DNA of 64,000 nucleotides from Streptomyces sp. NBC_00878 (GTDB lineage: Bacteria; Actinomycetota; Actinomycetes; Streptomycetales; Streptomycetaceae). A model generated the notes under the pieces. It did not search any database, was not told the origin of the DNA, and saw only the letters and a list, made by a program, of their open reading frames with translations. Each line of letters starts with the position of its first letter. Position 1 is the first letter of the stretch. Both the position numbers and the translations under genes were made by a program. This document shows, piece by piece, positions 63,471 to 64,000 of this stretch. The stretch spans positions 496,001 to 560,000 of the forward strand of contig NZ_JAPEOK010000002.1 of the NCBI RefSeq assembly GCF_026341515.1. Direction: 5' to 3'.

Positions 63471-64000
63471 ATGAGCGCAGACTCGGCAATCCGAAACGTC
63501 GTCCTCGTGCACGGCGGGTTCGTCGACGGCTCCGGCTGGAAGGCGGTGCACAACCGGCTGGTGGGCGAGGGCTACCACGTGAGTGTCGTCCAGAACCCCA
63601 CGCTGAGCCTGGAAGGCGACGTGGCCGCCACCCGCCAGGTCATCGAGGCGCAGGACGGCCCGGTCGTTCTGGTCGGCCACTCCTACGGCGGTGTGGTCAT
63701 CACGCAGGCCGGCCGGCACGACAGCGTCGCGAGCCTCGTCTACATCGCCGCCTTCGCCCCGGACAAGGGCGAGTCGGTGAACAGCCTGATCGCCGACCCG
63801 CCGCCGGGCGCTCCGGTACCCCCGATCCTGCCTCCGCAGGACGGCTTCCTGTTCCTGGACCGTGAGCGGTTCGCGGAGTCGTTCGCGGGTGACCTGCCGA
63901 GTGAGGAGGCCGCGTTCATGGCCGACTCGCAGGTCCCGTGGGGCGTGGACGCCCTCAACGGCGCGGTCACCGAGCCTGCTTGGCGGACCAAGCCGAGCTG
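63471..64000 (+). CDS. Alpha/beta hydrolase, 3' end cut by window edge
   Basis: At least 176 residues of a small alpha/beta hydrolase: oxyanion segment VLVHGGFVDGSGW and nucleophile elbow VGHSYGGVV. AAAGGGGAAGG precedes the ATG. The rest, with the catalytic His, lies beyond the window. It resembles esterase-like RsbQ/haloperoxidase-type hydrolases. Confidence 0.88.
   Translation, partial: MSADSAIRNVVLVHGGFVDGSGWKAVHNRLVGEGYHVSVVQNPTLSLEGDVAATRQVIEAQDGPVVLVGHSYGGVVITQAGRHDSVASLVYIAAFAPDKGESVNSLIADPPPGAPVPPILPPQDGFLFLDRERFAESFAGDLPSEEAAFMADSQVPWGVDALNGAVTEPAWRTKPS

Overview
The window is high-GC actinobacterial DNA, almost certainly a Streptomyces chromosome. The signs are GTG/ATG starts with GGAG-type ribosome sites, ATGA/GTGA gene overlaps, Tat-secreted enzymes, a whiE-type spore-pigment operon and a prodiginine (red) gene cluster. 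I cannot name the species.

Region 1 (1-22.6 kb) is most of a prodiginine cluster in the order redR(partial)-redQ / redP-redQ'-redO-redN-redM-redL::redK-redJ-redI-redH-redG, followed by an ICMT/DUF1295-like membrane protein and a PlsC-type acyltransferase. RedP/Q/R make dodecanoate. RedJ, the RedL acyl-AMP ligase, KS, AT and oxoamine synthase, and the fused RedK domain make 2-undecylpyrrole. RedM/O/N start the bipyrrole half (MBC). RedI methylates it, RedH joins the halves, and RedG (Rieske) would cyclise the alkyl chain. Three things are unusual: RedK is fused to RedL; redQ exists as two nearly identical inverted copies flanking redP, with a scrap of redR carried along; and the redQ/redP divergent promoter region has two opposed arrays of four 11-bp direct repeats, the geometry of SARP activator sites. 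redD, redX, redW and similar genes must lie left of the window or elsewhere.

Region 2 (22.7-30.0 kb) is a complete whiE-like type II PKS spore-pigment set. ORFI-VII lie on the minus strand (SchA/CurD-like, cupin, KS-alpha, CLF, ACP, aromatase/cyclase, TcmI-like cyclase) with a divergent ORFVIII-type FAD hydroxylase. It abuts the red cluster tail to tail, separated by one hairpin.

Region 3 (30.1-45.6 kb) holds an SRPBCC protein, a secreted small protein, a two-component system whose kinase carries a second degenerate kinase module, and a LacI-regulated catabolic set (LacI, FAD oxidoreductase, hydantoinase-A-like protein, small HEXXH protein, GntP-like transporter, Tat-secreted propeller protein). 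A convergent Tat-secreted GH36-like glycosidase follows. LacI-style operators and iteron-like repeats sit at the promoters.

Region 4 (45.8-50.1 kb) is a decayed patch: a chimeric ORF, two copies of one winged-helix gene tail, an IS5-type transposase tail, a frameshifted methyltransferase and a truncated sigma-factor fragment, with an intact GNAT and an acyltransferase-3 protein.

Region 5 (50.1-64 kb) is ordinary accessory and housekeeping content: P450 plus ferredoxin, amidase, secreted protein, MFS transporter, AraC regulator with a glyoxalase-fold protein, TerB-like protein, SGNH lipase, type II NADH dehydrogenase, secreted cupin, Gfo/Idh/MocA oxidoreductase and an alpha/beta hydrolase cut by the right edge. 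I saw no tRNA, rRNA, CRISPR array or complete insertion sequence.
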